A DNA stretch of 58,114 nt from Candidatus Desulfovibrio gallistercoris (GCA_019118745.1 DWYJ01000093.1:1-58114), one strand, 5' to 3'; counted from the first letter of the stretch, positions 37,364 to 47,476 are shown. The notes: a model not told the origin generated them from the letters alone. Program-made: numbers and translations.

Positions 37364-37762
37364 ATGTACAGCCAGAATTTCCTTCCTCTTTGGGGCGCGT
37401 GGGCCGACAAGCTGCTGCGTGAAAACGCCCCTCATGCCGTCAAGATCGAGGACCTGCCCGGCTATGACGGCGGTTCGGAGACGTTCAAGCAGGCGCTGTG
37501 GGAATTTGAGGAAAACGGCTTCGCCAAGGTGGATTACTTTTCCGGTGTCACCCTGACGCCGCAAGCCGTCTCCTTTTTCATGGCGAACATCCTACGGGAG
37601 CCAACGGGCAATTTCCGGCAGGTATGCCATCATCTGCTTGACCGCCTCAGCCGCGACGGCATTGATACCAGCGTTTCCGGCCTTCTGGAAAAAGCCGCGC
37701 AAAGCCGACGCTTCGCCGGGTTTGCCAAACTTCTCGGCAAGTCCGAGAAGGATTGCTTCTAG
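37364..37762 (+). CDS. Winged-helix-like protein with displaced C-terminus
   Basis: 132 residues after a perfect AGGAGG. The first 75 residues look natural (FLPLWGAWADKLLRENAPHA; FEENGFAKVDYFSGVTLTPQ, wing-like). The last 55 codons are antisense to the opposed gene and have unusual composition, so the original C-terminus was probably replaced at about 37592. Confidence 0.5.
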   Translation: MYSQNFLPLWGAWADKLLRENAPHAVKIEDLPGYDGGSETFKQALWEFEENGFAKVDYFSGVTLTPQAVSFFMANILREPTGNFRQVCHHLLDRLSRDGIDTSVSGLLEKAAQSRRFAGFAKLLGKSEKDCF

Positions 37763-38047
37763 CTGCTGCTCGTTGAAGGTGACTTCCACCGCCAGACGTG
37801 GGAAATCCCCTCCGGCATCAAGATAGTCCCGCCCGGCTGTCGTGATGGTGGAATGCCATATGTCGCCCGCATTGTCCCCCAGCTCGTCAAGCGTAACGCC
37901 GATGATCAGCCCCTTGTCGTGCATCCATATCAAGGCGTCCTGGATCTCTCCGTAATCTCCAAGAGAAAGCAGCTCATCCGTCTTTATGCCTGCCCTCCTC
38001 GCCTTTCGTATCTCCGAAAGCAGGCGCTCCACAAGCTCCTTGTCCAT
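37592..38047 (-). CDS. DUF2513-like winged-helix protein
   Basis: 151 residues. The first 80 (IRKARRAGIKTDELLSLGDY, LIWMHDKGLIIGVTLDELG, STITTAGRDYLD) resemble DUF2513, a small winged-helix family; the C-terminus is helical (AVAAEAVKQMMAYLPEIARW). GGAGGTAGGAT precedes the ATG. Its 3' end overlaps the opposed gene at 37364-37762 by 171 bases. Confidence 0.7.
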   Translation of the reverse strand: MDKELVERLLSEIRKARRAGIKTDELLSLGDYGEIQDALIWMHDKGLIIGVTLDELGDNAGDIWHSTITTAGRDYLDAGGDFPRLAVEVTFNEQQLEAILLGLAEKFGKPGEASALRGFFQKAGNAGINAVAAEAVKQMMAYLPEIARWLP

Positions 38048-38093
38048 ATCCTACCTCCTTCCGCAGCCTACACCCGCCCGGAAGGAAGGCGCA

Positions 38094-38123
38094 ACAAAAA
38101 AAGCCCGGCGTGATGCCGGGCTT
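38094..38123 (-). terminator. Terminator
   Basis: AAGCCCGGC/GCCGGGCTT stem, loop GTGAT, followed by T on the minus strand, 7 bases after the stop of the gene at 38130. Confidence 0.85.
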
Positions 38124-38129
38124 TCCCGT

Positions 38130-38705
38130 TTACGACTTCAAGTAGTCGATAGCCTTCTGGATGGCCGGGTCATCCCGGCCCGTGCTGGTGGCCGCGCCCG
38201 TCACAGACACCATCAGCATCCCGTTCCCGCTCGTGGCCTCGGTCAGGTTGAGGCGCAGGCAGTAGACGGCGTCCGCGCCCTTTTTCAGGGCCTCGATCTT
38301 CAGGGCATCCAGCGCCTCACGTTCAGCGTCGCGGGCCTTCTGCATGTAAGCGTTGGACTTCCTGCCCAGCGCGTCCGTTACGCCGGAAAACAGGGCCGTG
38401 AAAGGGCCGGTGCCGAGGATGCAATAGCCCGTGACGAGGCCCATGTCCGGCAGGCCGTCGGGAATGGACGATGGGGAGACAAAGACACGCGGCATGGCCG
38501 TTCTGATGGCCTTGTTTCCCTCGCTGATTTCTTCATCCGTTTTTTCCGTCACCTTGCCCTTGAGCGCGCGGGAAAGGCACGATGCGCACATCCCCTCTTC
38601 ATACACGCCCAGGGAGATGCCCTTTTCCTTCAGATCCTTTCCGGGTTTGGGCATTCCGGTCAGTCCCCCTACCGATTGACCACACACAGGACATTTTTCA
38701 GCCAT
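38130..38705 (-). CDS. YbjQ/UPF0145-like protein with zinc ribbon
   Basis: 191 residues from ATG 38705 (GGAGGTAGGAT upstream). An N-terminal CPVCGQS...CASCLS pair forms a ribbon (5-42). Residues 90-185 match the YbjQ/UPF0145 family (YMQKARDAEREALDALKIEA, KKGADAVYCLRLNLTEA, MVSVTGAATS), which forms pentameric, possibly metal-binding rings. Role in a phage unknown. It is the last gene of the accessory block before the tape measure. Confidence 0.75.
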   Translation of the reverse strand: MAEKCPVCGQSVGGLTGMPKPGKDLKEKGISLGVYEEGMCASCLSRALKGKVTEKTDEEISEGNKAIRTAMPRVFVSPSSIPDGLPDMGLVTGYCILGTGPFTALFSGVTDALGRKSNAYMQKARDAEREALDALKIEALKKGADAVYCLRLNLTEATSGNGMLMVSVTGAATSTGRDDPAIQKAIDYLKS

Positions 38706-38840
38706 AATCCTACCTCCGTTTTTGGGCATTATACCCGCAGGCGAGACGGGAGACAACAGCGGACGGTGAGGGGAAAGACCTGTTGTGCGAAGCGCGTTCT
38801 TTTGCTACTGAGGATGCGAAACTTTTTGCAGAATCCTGAC

Positions 38841-38899
38841 CATAAATTCCAGATTCATTTCCCGGCTGGATGCCGCTTCGGCCCTCTTTGCTGTACACT
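38841..38899 (+). promoter_or_regulatory. Candidate late promoter with shared upstream block
   Basis: CATAAATTCCAGATTCATTT (38841-38860) is identical to 19517-19536. TACACT (38894-38899) is a possible -10; block to -10 distance is 33 bp, against 35 bp at the scaffold promoter. It would restart late transcription after the opposed island. Confidence 0.55.
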
Positions 38900-38919
38900 G
38901 TTGGCAAAGGGGTTTTTTC

Positions 38920-41900
38920 ATGCCTGTCATCAACATCGGCATCGACATACGCCAGCTCCGAACCGGGGCCGCGCAGGCCACGGCCACGCTCAACGGCGTG
39001 ACAGCATCGGCGGATCAGGCAACGAGCAGCGCAAACCGGCTTTCCGGGGCCATTGCCGGCGCGGCAAAGCAGGTGCTTGCGCTGGTGGGTGCGTACAAGG
39101 CCCTTGAGGGCATGAAGGGCTTTGTTCAGCGCGGAATCGAGTTCAACAGCTCGATGGAACAGAGCAAGATCGCCATAGCGTCCATGATCACGTCCATGGC
39201 GAATCTTGAGGACGGTCAGGGCAAGGTGTTGCAGGGCGCGGAAAAGTACGCCGCCGCCCAGGGCATCGCCGCGGACATGATGAAGGAGATCCAGCGGCTG
39301 GGGCTGGAGACCACCGCCACCACGGAAAGCCTTGTGGAAGGCGTGCAAAGCGTCATGGCCGCGTCATTGAACGCCGGCCTGAAGCTGAACCAGATTCCGC
39401 AATTCGCCGTGGCCGCCGCGCAGGCCATGCAGACCATGAAAATCCCGCTTGAGCAGATGCGGACGGAAATCGAGGCGCTGCTCAGCGGGAACATCAACAA
39501 GGCGCAAGACCTCCTTGCGCCGCGCCTGGGCATCGACAAGGAACAGCTGGACAGCTGGAAACAGCAGGGCATCCTGTATGACGAGCTGATGAAAAAGCTC
39601 TATGCCTACCAGCAGGCGGGCAAGGACGTGGCCCAGACATGGAAAGGTCTGACCAGCAACCTTTCCGAAGCTCTTGACGTGATAGCCGGGCAGTCCGCCG
39701 CCGGAATGAGCGAGAGCCTGAAGAACACGGTACGCGAGCTGCAAGACCTCTTCCTCACCAGCAAGGACGGCGCTACCGGCATCAGCAAGGATTTTGAGAA
39801 TATCGCCGCCGTCATCGAGCGCGCGCAGACCGCGCTGGGCGAGGGCATCCTTTCCGCCGTCACCACCTTTGCCGACGCCGTGCGTGGCGTAAATGAGTCC
39901 ATCGGCAACATGGGCGGCGCGGAAGCGGCCATCGGGCAGATAAAGACCACCGTGGCCACGGTGGCCGCCGCGCTTGGCTCGCTCGTGCTCGTGCGGCGAG
40001 CCAACGCCGCCGCCGCGCGGGAAAGCGCGGCAGCCAATACGCAGGACGCCGCCACCCAGACCCGCCTTTCCTCCGCCGTCGTGCAGCTTACCGAGGCCGA
40101 GCGGCAGGCAGCCGTGCGCCTGCAAGAGGCTACAAGCCTCAAGTTCAAGCGGGCCAAGGCGGCTCTTGATGCCGCGCAGGCGGATCTGGAAGAGGCCAAA
40201 ACCTCGCAGCAGGCTGCCCAGGCCATCTATGACCAGGCGAAAGCAGACAAGGATGCCATCCGGCAGAAGACCTTGCGCCGCACCGAAGAGCTGAAAGCCG
40301 CCCAGGCCGCAAAGGAAGCGGCAAGCATAGAGCTTGAGCGGGCGGAAGCCGCCGTGCTGCGGGCCCAAAACGAGCGCCAGCTCTACAACGCTGAACAGAA
40401 CCGGATCAAGGCCATAAATGACCTTGCCGCGGCACAGACGCGCGTTGAGACAGCAGAAAAGCGCGTCAACGCCATAAATGCCAATTCCGCCAATATCAGC
40501 CGGCAGCTCAACGCGGCGGAAACAGCGAGAGTACAAGCCCTCAATCGTCTTAGCTCCGCAAATCAGACCGTGGCCGCCAGTCAGGCCGCCGTCAACGCCG
40601 CCCAGAGCAACTTTGGCGACGTGGCAAGCAAGACCAGGAACATAGGCGTTCTGGCCGCAGGGGTGACGCGGCTTGGCTCCGCCTTCAAGGCGCTGTGGGC
40701 CGGCCTTGGCGGCGGTGTGGGCATCGCCATCATGGCGCTTGTCAGTGGCGTCACCTACCTTGCAAACCGGCAGGATGATGCGGCCAAGGCGGCGGAAATC
40801 CATGCCAACGCCCTGAAAGGTTACGAGGACGCCACAAAGGGCGCGGTGGACGGCACGGGAAAGCTGGTCGGGAAGCTCGACGATTTGCAGAGGACGCAGG
40901 TAGAACTGAACAAAAAAAAGTTCATGGATGCGTACAAGCTGCAAATCAAGGCCATTGGCCAAGCTGTTCAAGATATCGCCAGCGAGTCGGAGTTTACCGT
41001 TAACCAGATGATGAAGATCTGGTCAGGCGACTTTACCTATACCCCTAAAGAATTCCTCTCAACGTTCCAGGCCATGTACGAGGCCCTGAAAGACGGGAGC
41101 ATGAATGCCGAGGACTTCCGGGAAAATCTTGTCAATCTGCGGGATTCGCTCATTGAATCCGGCTACGGGGCGGACAACCTCACCAAGACCATCGAGCGGC
41201 TGATAGATGGGGAAAGCGGCCTGGCAAACCAGCTCGCCACCACGCAATCGTCCATAGACCGCGCCAATGAAGCCCTTTCTCAAAGCAAGAATACCGCCCA
41301 TGAAGCCGCGGCGGCAAACAAGGACTATGCGGACGCGCTGAAGCTCATCGACGACGCGCAGGGCAAGGAGATCACCAACCTGCAAACCGCCGTGGAATGG
41401 GCGCTGAAAAATACGACCCAGACCGAGACCATGACGGCTGCCACCAAGGAAAACAGCCGGGTCAAGGCCGAAGCCGCGTTGAAAGAGCTGGAACTTGCCG
41501 AGGCGGCAAACATCCTTGCGGTGGCAATGGCAAACGCTGAACTTGCCATTGCCAGCAATGCCGAGGAAACCCAGCAAGCCTCGAAGAAGCTACAGACGGC
41601 GCTTGCCGAGATGACCAAGATACAGACGCTCAAAAGCGGCGTTCAGGATGTGCTTGCCGGGCGCATCGTCAAGAAGTCCGGTGGTGGCGGGGCATCGCAG
41701 GTGGAGAGCGCCCGGCAGTCCATAGCGCGGCTGCGGGAGGAGATCGCCCAGCTCAACGGCACGGCCAGCAAGGAAGGCGGCGCGCTGACCAAGAAGCTGA
41801 TGGACATCGACAAGATGGGCAAGGCGGCGAAGATGTCCGCCGCAGAGATACGGGCGCTGAAAGACGAGTACGCCACGGCCTTCAAGGCGGACACGCTGCG

Positions 41901-43149
41901 GCAGTTCGAGCAGGAGGTGCTGCGCCTTGAGGGCAATACCGCCGCTCTGCGGGAACTGGAGATAAACAAGACCCTGACCGAGTGGGGCCTGCGCTTTGCC
42001 GATCTTGGCATGAGCGCGCAGGAAGCCGCTCCGCATCTGGAGCGCCTGAAAAGCGCCCTGCAGATGCAGGAAAGCTACAAGGACCTTCAGACGGTAGCCG
42101 ATTTCTACAAGGAGCTGGCCAGCCTTTCCGGCGAATACGGGGAAAGTATCGCCTATCAAAACCAGCTCATCGACCAGCAGCGTGAACTCTGGTTGCAGGC
42201 AGGAATACCGCTGGCCGATGTGGACAGGCGCGTGGCCCTCATGCGGGATGAGTTGTCCAGGGACATGTTTGCCGGAGCCGTGCGGGGTGCACGCAAGTTC
42301 GGGGCCGAGTACGGGGACATGGCCGCGCAGGTCGAGGGCTTCACGTCACAAATGGGGCAGACCATCAGCAACACGCTGGCCGACGCCTTCATGAAGGGCA
42401 AGTTCAGCGCCTACGACTTTTTCAACAGCCTGATCAGCTACGCGGCGCAGGCGGCAAGTAACGCCTTCATCGGACAAATTTTCGGCGGGCTGGGCAATGT
42501 GTTCGGCGGGCTGTTCAGTGGAGGCGGATACGTCGGCATGGCGGAAAGCGCGGTCAACGCCATACCCGGATTCGCCGGCGTCTTCCACTCCGGCGGCGTG
42601 GTGGGGACTGTGCCCGCGGACGGTTTCCGCGCCCTGCCCGCCTCCGCTTTCGCGGGTGCGCCGCGCTTCCACTCCGGCGGGGGGCTGGGCCTTGGGGCAA
42701 ACGAATACCCGGCGGTGCTGCTGCGCGGGGAACGTGTGCTGAACCCGGAAGAGACCCGCGCCTACAACGCCGGGCAGCGGAGCGTCGTTACCGGCCTGCC
42801 GAACCTGAACGCGCTGTTCAGCAGCTTCCCCTCCTCTCAGGTCATGGCGGACTATGCGCGGCTTTCCGGCGAGCTTCTGCGGGACGCGGCGGACAGCCGG
42901 CGCACAGGCGCGGCGGCCATGCCGGAGATCACGGTGAACGTCATCAACCAGACCAGCCAGAACGTGGAAGCGCAGACGGAAAAACGACAGGACAGCAACG
43001 GGAACATGAACCTGGACATCATCATCACGCAGGTGGACAGCGCGCTTGCCGCACGCATCAGAAACGGGAAATCGGCCATCGGCCAGACGATGCAAAAGAC
43101 CTACGGTCTGGACAAGGCCACAACCATCATGCGTGGCCGGGGGAGGTAG
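38920..43149 (+). CDS. Tail tape measure protein
   Basis: 1409 residues, the longest gene. The N-terminus has the tape-measure domain (FVQRGIEFNSSMEQSKIAIA; MQTMKIPLEQMRTEIEALLS). Residues 380-560 are a long Ala-rich coiled coil; a hydrophobic segment (VGIAIMALVSGVTYLA, near 600-615) may enter the membrane. The C-terminus is Gly-rich then helical. Its length sets tail length, suggesting a tail of about 200 nm by the usual 1.5 angstrom per residue rule. Confidence 0.93.
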   Translation: MPVINIGIDIRQLRTGAAQATATLNGVTASADQATSSANRLSGAIAGAAKQVLALVGAYKALEGMKGFVQRGIEFNSSMEQSKIAIASMITSMANLEDGQGKVLQGAEKYAAAQGIAADMMKEIQRLGLETTATTESLVEGVQSVMAASLNAGLKLNQIPQFAVAAAQAMQTMKIPLEQMRTEIEALLSGNINKAQDLLAPRLGIDKEQLDSWKQQGILYDELMKKLYAYQQAGKDVAQTWKGLTSNLSEALDVIAGQSAAGMSESLKNTVRELQDLFLTSKDGATGISKDFENIAAVIERAQTALGEGILSAVTTFADAVRGVNESIGNMGGAEAAIGQIKTTVATVAAALGSLVLVRRANAAAARESAAANTQDAATQTRLSSAVVQLTEAERQAAVRLQEATSLKFKRAKAALDAAQADLEEAKTSQQAAQAIYDQAKADKDAIRQKTLRRTEELKAAQAAKEAASIELERAEAAVLRAQNERQLYNAEQNRIKAINDLAAAQTRVETAEKRVNAINANSANISRQLNAAETARVQALNRLSSANQTVAASQAAVNAAQSNFGDVASKTRNIGVLAAGVTRLGSAFKALWAGLGGGVGIAIMALVSGVTYLANRQDDAAKAAEIHANALKGYEDATKGAVDGTGKLVGKLDDLQRTQVELNKKKFMDAYKLQIKAIGQAVQDIASESEFTVNQMMKIWSGDFTYTPKEFLSTFQAMYEALKDGSMNAEDFRENLVNLRDSLIESGYGADNLTKTIERLIDGESGLANQLATTQSSIDRANEALSQSKNTAHEAAAANKDYADALKLIDDAQGKEITNLQTAVEWALKNTTQTETMTAATKENSRVKAEAALKELELAEAANILAVAMANAELAIASNAEETQQASKKLQTALAEMTKIQTLKSGVQDVLAGRIVKKSGGGGASQVESARQSIARLREEIAQLNGTASKEGGALTKKLMDIDKMGKAAKMSAAEIRALKDEYATAFKADTLRQFEQEVLRLEGNTAALRELEINKTLTEWGLRFADLGMSAQEAAPHLERLKSALQMQESYKDLQTVADFYKELASLSGEYGESIAYQNQLIDQQRELWLQAGIPLADVDRRVALMRDELSRDMFAGAVRGARKFGAEYGDMAAQVEGFTSQMGQTISNTLADAFMKGKFSAYDFFNSLISYAAQAASNAFIGQIFGGLGNVFGGLFSGGGYVGMAESAVNAIPGFAGVFHSGGVVGTVPADGFRALPASAFAGAPRFHSGGGLGLGANEYPAVLLRGERVLNPEETRAYNAGQRSVVTGLPNLNALFSSFPSSQVMADYARLSGELLRDAADSRRTGAAAMPEITVNVINQTSQNVEAQTEKRQDSNGNMNLDIIITQVDSALAARIRNGKSAIGQTMQKTYGLDKATTIMRGRGR

Positions 43150-43154
43150 TCGGT

Positions 43155-43730
43155 ATGCCCAGCGCTTTGCCTGATCACGGAAAGAGCAAGCAGGAGCTTC
43201 TTGCCCTGGCGCTGGCGGAAGCCTACGCCAGCGCGGTACAGGATACCATCATCCTGTATACCATCGAGTTCGACCATCCTTCCTTTTCCCAGCCTGCCCG
43301 CGTGGCCCGCTGGTCAGCGGCGCAGCCGGAACCGGAGGTATTCCGCTGCAAGCTGGAAGACGAGGCCCCCCACGATGCCGGGCAGGTCGTGGAGTTCATC
43401 GGACTGCCGTTCGAGGTCACCATGCCGGACAAGACGGCTGACAACGTGGGGGAATTCCAGTTCAAGGTCCAGGGCGTGGGTTTTGAGCTGGATGCCGACC
43501 TCGAAGCCGCCGTTTTCAGCGGCAAGCCCATCACGGCCATTTTTCGCGTGTACATCAAGGGCGAAGAGCTGGACGGCCCGGCGGAAGTCTGGCCAGCCAT
43601 CGACATCAAGTCCCCGGTCATAGATGCGACCACAGGCGACATGACGGCGACCGGCAGCATTTTCGACCTCGGTAACAGAACGTTCGGGTACAAATACACG
43701 CCCGGCAAATATCCGGCGGCGGTGCGGTGA
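43155..43730 (+). CDS. DUF1833-like minor tail protein
   Basis: 191 residues. Begins with a helical segment then TIILYTIEFDHPSF and ARWSAAQPEPEVFRCKLEDE, typical of DUF1833 phage tail proteins found between tape measure and NlpC/P60 genes. Probably part of the distal tail hub. Overlaps the next gene (TGATG). Confidence 0.78.
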   Translation: MPSALPDHGKSKQELLALALAEAYASAVQDTIILYTIEFDHPSFSQPARVARWSAAQPEPEVFRCKLEDEAPHDAGQVVEFIGLPFEVTMPDKTADNVGEFQFKVQGVGFELDADLEAAVFSGKPITAIFRVYIKGEELDGPAEVWPAIDIKSPVIDATTGDMTATGSIFDLGNRTFGYKYTPGKYPAAVR

Positions 43731-44209
43731 TGCAAGGCATGATGACGACTCCTCTTAAAGACTGGTGGGCGGTCTACCTCGGCAAGCCGTGGCGGGCCGT
43801 CCCCACGCCGCCGGAGTCCTACAACTGCGGCGAGCTGGTGCGGGCCGTGCATCGGGACATGCTGGGCATCGACAGCCCGGCTATCCCCATTGCCGACGCC
43901 AACAGCCGCATGCAGTGCGTTCGGGCCATGCAGCCGGACTTTTTCGGGCTTGAGCCGCTGCCGCATCACGTCCTGCCGCGCGCGTTCGACGTGGCCTTTC
44001 TGGGCCGCAGGACGTATCTTGCGCACTGCGGGATGGTGGTCGAGACCTGCGAGGGGCTGAAAATCCTGCATTGCCCGGAAAGCGCGGCTGGCGTCTGCCT
44101 TGACAGTCTGGCCGAGCTGCGGCTGGCGGGCTTCCCGGCGGTGCGCTGGTTCCGGCATCGGGAGGCAGACACGGCCCTGCGGCAAAAGGGGGGGCTGCCA
44201 TGCGCGTAG
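43730..44209 (+). CDS. NlpC/P60-type tail peptidase
   Basis: 159 residues. ESYNCGELVRAVH supplies the catalytic Cys33 and YLAHCGMVVE the His99. The usual third polar residue follows (LHCPESAAG). It would cleave the peptide cross-links of the wall during DNA entry, and belongs to the tail tip as lambda K does. Overlaps the tip protein by 10 bases. Confidence 0.8.
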   Translation: MQGMMTTPLKDWWAVYLGKPWRAVPTPPESYNCGELVRAVHRDMLGIDSPAIPIADANSRMQCVRAMQPDFFGLEPLPHHVLPRAFDVAFLGRRTYLAHCGMVVETCEGLKILHCPESAAGVCLDSLAELRLAGFPAVRWFRHREADTALRQKGGLPCA

Positions 44210-47200
44210 ACTACATCCTGCCGGACGGCACCATACAGGAGACCATCGAGCTAGCCGACGGCCTGACGCTTGAGCAAGCCGCGCGGACGCTGTGCCCGGA
44301 CACTGGAGGGAAGTTCCCCTCGCCTGTGATCGCGCTGGTCGGGGATACGCCTGCCGTGCGTGAGCTGGGCGACTGGGAGTATCCCCTTTTCGGGGCTCAG
44401 GTGCAGTTCCGTGCGCTGGCCATGGGCGGCGGTGGCGGCGGGTCAAACCCCCTGCAAATGGTTATGCAGATCGCCATTATCGCGCTGGCGGCTACCGCTG
44501 CCGCTTTTACCGGCGGGACGGCCCTCTTTGGCATCGCTGGTCTCGGCTTGGGCCTTGGTACTCTGGCCGGCGGCCTTGCTGGCACAGCCGTCATGCTGCT
44601 TGGCACCATGCTCATGGGGGCGCTCTTCCAGCAAAAGACGCCCTCTGGGCAGCTTGGCGCGTTTGATGCGGCGCAGGCAAGCCCGACCTACTCCATCAAT
44701 GCCAGCGGCAACCAGATCCGCATGTATCAGGTCGAGCCGGAGTGTTTCGGCAGGATGAAGATCGTCAACGACTTTGTGGCGAACACCTGGACGCAGTACA
44801 TCGGCAACGAACAGTACGGGTACTTTGTCTACGGCATCGGGCGCGGCCGGTATGACATCGAGTCCCTGCAATTCGGGGAGACGGTTTTTTGGCGGAATGG
44901 GGAGTTTGTCGCTGATACGGGGTACGAGATCCAGGACTTGGCGTTCGTCGAGCCAGGGGGAAAGGTCACCATTTTCCCCGACAACGTCGTGACCAGCGAC
45001 GAGGTGAGCGGGCAGGAGATCTTTGCCCCGAATGACGAGGAATTTTCCGGCGCTATCGGCCCCTACACGACGAACCCGCCGGGGACAGAGACAAACAAAC
45101 TCCTCTTTGACTTCGTGTTCCAGCAGGGCATCGGGCGTTACAACGATCAGGGGAAGCTTGGCAACTACTCCGTTTCGTGGCGCATCGAATACCGCAGCGT
45201 GGACGACCTCGGCAACGGTACGAGCGAATGGGCGACGCTGGCCGACCTGTCGTACAGCGATCCGGCGGGAAAGGGTACGCCCACGCCGCAGCGCCTGACA
45301 TACACATACGACGTGACGCCCGCCCGTTATCAAGTGCGCGTCGTCCGCACGTCCGACACAACCGGCGACGGCAAGACGCTGGACAGCCTTGTGTGGGGTG
45401 CTCTCCGGGCCATGCTTCCGGGGACCTACACTTACCCCATCTCCTGCATCGCACTGTCCATCAAGGCCACAAACGCCTTGACACAATCGGCAAGCCAGCA
45501 GTTTTCCAGCATCGTGACGCGCAAGCTGCCGCTATACGACCGCGCCACAAAGACATGGAGCGAGGAAGTTCCCACGCGATCGTGGGCCGCGGCTGTTTCC
45601 AGCGTGTGCCGCAGCCAGTGGGGCGGCAGGCTGGCCGATTCCAGCATCGACCTTGATACGCTATGGGCTATTGACGAGCGTTTGCAGGCGAAGGGCTGGC
45701 ATTACGACGCCTACATCGACGGGGCATACCTCGTCTGGACGCTGCTCAACGAAATGTGCCAGTCCCAGTGCGTCATCCCGCGCCTTGTTGGGCCTGTGCT
45801 GTCATTCGTCGAGGACAGAGCAAACCGCCCGGCGACATTCTCGCTGACCCCACGCAACATCGTGCGGAACACCTTTGGGGTGACGTATGTCACCTGGTCG
45901 GACGAGACGCCGGACGACGTGACCATCGAATATCTGGACGCGGACGCCGGATTCCAGCAGCGCGACGTAACGGCGACCCTGCCGGAGTCGGAAAGCGAGG
46001 AACCGGCCAGCCTGTCCATTTTGGGCATCACGAATCGAGATCATGCTCACGATGTAGCCGTGGCCTACGCGGCGCACAACCGCTGGCAGCGCGTTGTCGT
46101 GGAATGCCAGACGGAAGCGCTTGGCAGGCTCATCAACAAGGGCGACATCTGCACCGTGGCACATCCGCGTTTCCGCAACACGGCTGCTGGCGCGGTGAAG
46201 GGATGGGATGAAAAGACGCTTTCTCTGGATCTTGCGCTGGACATGGGGCGTCTGTATCCAGAAGGATATGAGGGAGACGTCTACATCTCGCTGTCAAAGC
46301 CGGATGGCGGCATCTGGGGGCCATGCCGCATCGAAGCCGCAAAGCCCACGGCGCGGACTGTGCGCTTTGACGCCGGGGACTACTCTACCCTGACCCTGCA
46401 AAGCCAGGATTTCCCGTTCTCCTGGCTGCGAGACGGGTACGACGGAGGCCTGCCCACGGCATGGACGGCCTACACGGCACGCGAATATCAGCGCCGCATG
46501 GTTGTTGACGAGGTAACGTCATCCGACGGTCTGAGATACAACCTACGCTTGCTTAACGACGACGCCCGCATCTACCAGTATGACGACCTCCCGACGCCAC
46601 CGTGGCAGGGGCGCGGCCAGCTCCCGACGGTGGACACGCTGTCCGCGCCGCAGAACTTCCGTGGCGTCATCCAGTCAGAAACCTCTGTACAACTTGTGTG
46701 GGCTGGCGTTTCCGGCGCGGAGTGGTACGATGTGGAGATCTCCGCCACGGGGACGGCATGGGCAAACGTCGGTCAAGCCCGCCTGACGCAGATGGTCGTA
46801 TCCGTATCGCCGGGAAAGGTCTTTGCTCGTGTACGGGCTGCTTCGAGCATACTTACAGGCCCCTGGTCGACGTGGAAAGGAGACTCAACCATCCCGGCGC
46901 CGACTGCGCCAGTCGTGACTGCCGGGGAATACACTTCAGGCAGCGCGCCCGTGGAATGGGACGCCGTGGAAAACGCGCTGCGGTACTCAGTCAGCCTGCA
47001 AAGCGGTGGAAGCACGTTCTACAGCGCTACGACCACGGTGACGACCCTTGCCGTTACGCCCGAGCTGCAAACAGGCGGTCCGTACCGCGAACTGACGGTC
47101 AGCGTGGCTGCCGTGGGGGAAAACGGGACGTCTGATGCCGGCGTAGCAAAGCTTTCCGATCCAGCGCCGGAAGCCCCGACGGATGCCGTTATTTCCATAG

Positions 47201-47472
47201 GTGAAGATTCCATTACGCTGGAAAGCGTCACCCCAGATGAAGCCGCAGACAGGACTGGATACGTCATCGTTCGGGGCGATACCGCCGACTTTGGGCTGTC
47301 TCAGGTCGTCGAACTGCGGCAGACGGCCAGCCTGCCGTACATCTGGGGTGGATTGTCGGCAGGGACGTACTTTTTCCGGGTGGCGGTCAAGGACGGATTT
47401 TATGATGTAGGACGCAATCCAGCCGCGCTCAACTGGTCTGCGGTTCTTACCGTAGAAGTGGCCGGGGAGTGA
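44200..47472 (+). CDS. Host-specificity tail tip protein (TipJ/J-like)
   Basis: 1090 residues. The first 80 form an I-like tail domain (YILPDGTIQETIELADGLTL), then GGGGGG and a hydrophobic stretch (MQIAIIALAATAAAFTGGTA and more, 90-145) like lambda I/J membrane-insertion segments, then the large TipJ core (QIRMYQVEPECFGRMKIVND). Residues 800-1085 are three fibronectin-III-like repeats (SAPQNFRGVIQSETSVQLVW and later copies). It binds the receptor and closes the tail. Confidence 0.9.
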   Translation: MRVDYILPDGTIQETIELADGLTLEQAARTLCPDTGGKFPSPVIALVGDTPAVRELGDWEYPLFGAQVQFRALAMGGGGGGSNPLQMVMQIAIIALAATAAAFTGGTALFGIAGLGLGLGTLAGGLAGTAVMLLGTMLMGALFQQKTPSGQLGAFDAAQASPTYSINASGNQIRMYQVEPECFGRMKIVNDFVANTWTQYIGNEQYGYFVYGIGRGRYDIESLQFGETVFWRNGEFVADTGYEIQDLAFVEPGGKVTIFPDNVVTSDEVSGQEIFAPNDEEFSGAIGPYTTNPPGTETNKLLFDFVFQQGIGRYNDQGKLGNYSVSWRIEYRSVDDLGNGTSEWATLADLSYSDPAGKGTPTPQRLTYTYDVTPARYQVRVVRTSDTTGDGKTLDSLVWGALRAMLPGTYTYPISCIALSIKATNALTQSASQQFSSIVTRKLPLYDRATKTWSEEVPTRSWAAAVSSVCRSQWGGRLADSSIDLDTLWAIDERLQAKGWHYDAYIDGAYLVWTLLNEMCQSQCVIPRLVGPVLSFVEDRANRPATFSLTPRNIVRNTFGVTYVTWSDETPDDVTIEYLDADAGFQQRDVTATLPESESEEPASLSILGITNRDHAHDVAVAYAAHNRWQRVVVECQTEALGRLINKGDICTVAHPRFRNTAAGAVKGWDEKTLSLDLALDMGRLYPEGYEGDVYISLSKPDGGIWGPCRIEAAKPTARTVRFDAGDYSTLTLQSQDFPFSWLRDGYDGGLPTAWTAYTAREYQRRMVVDEVTSSDGLRYNLRLLNDDARIYQYDDLPTPPWQGRGQLPTVDTLSAPQNFRGVIQSETSVQLVWAGVSGAEWYDVEISATGTAWANVGQARLTQMVVSVSPGKVFARVRAASSILTGPWSTWKGDSTIPAPTAPVVTAGEYTSGSAPVEWDAVENALRYSVSLQSGGSTFYSATTTVTTLAVTPELQTGGPYRELTVSVAAVGENGTSDAGVAKLSDPAPEAPTDAVISIGEDSITLESVTPDEAADRTGYVIVRGDTADFGLSQVVELRQTASLPYIWGGLSAGTYFFRVAVKDGFYDVGRNPAALNWSAVLTVEVAGE

Positions 47473-47476
47473 TGAC

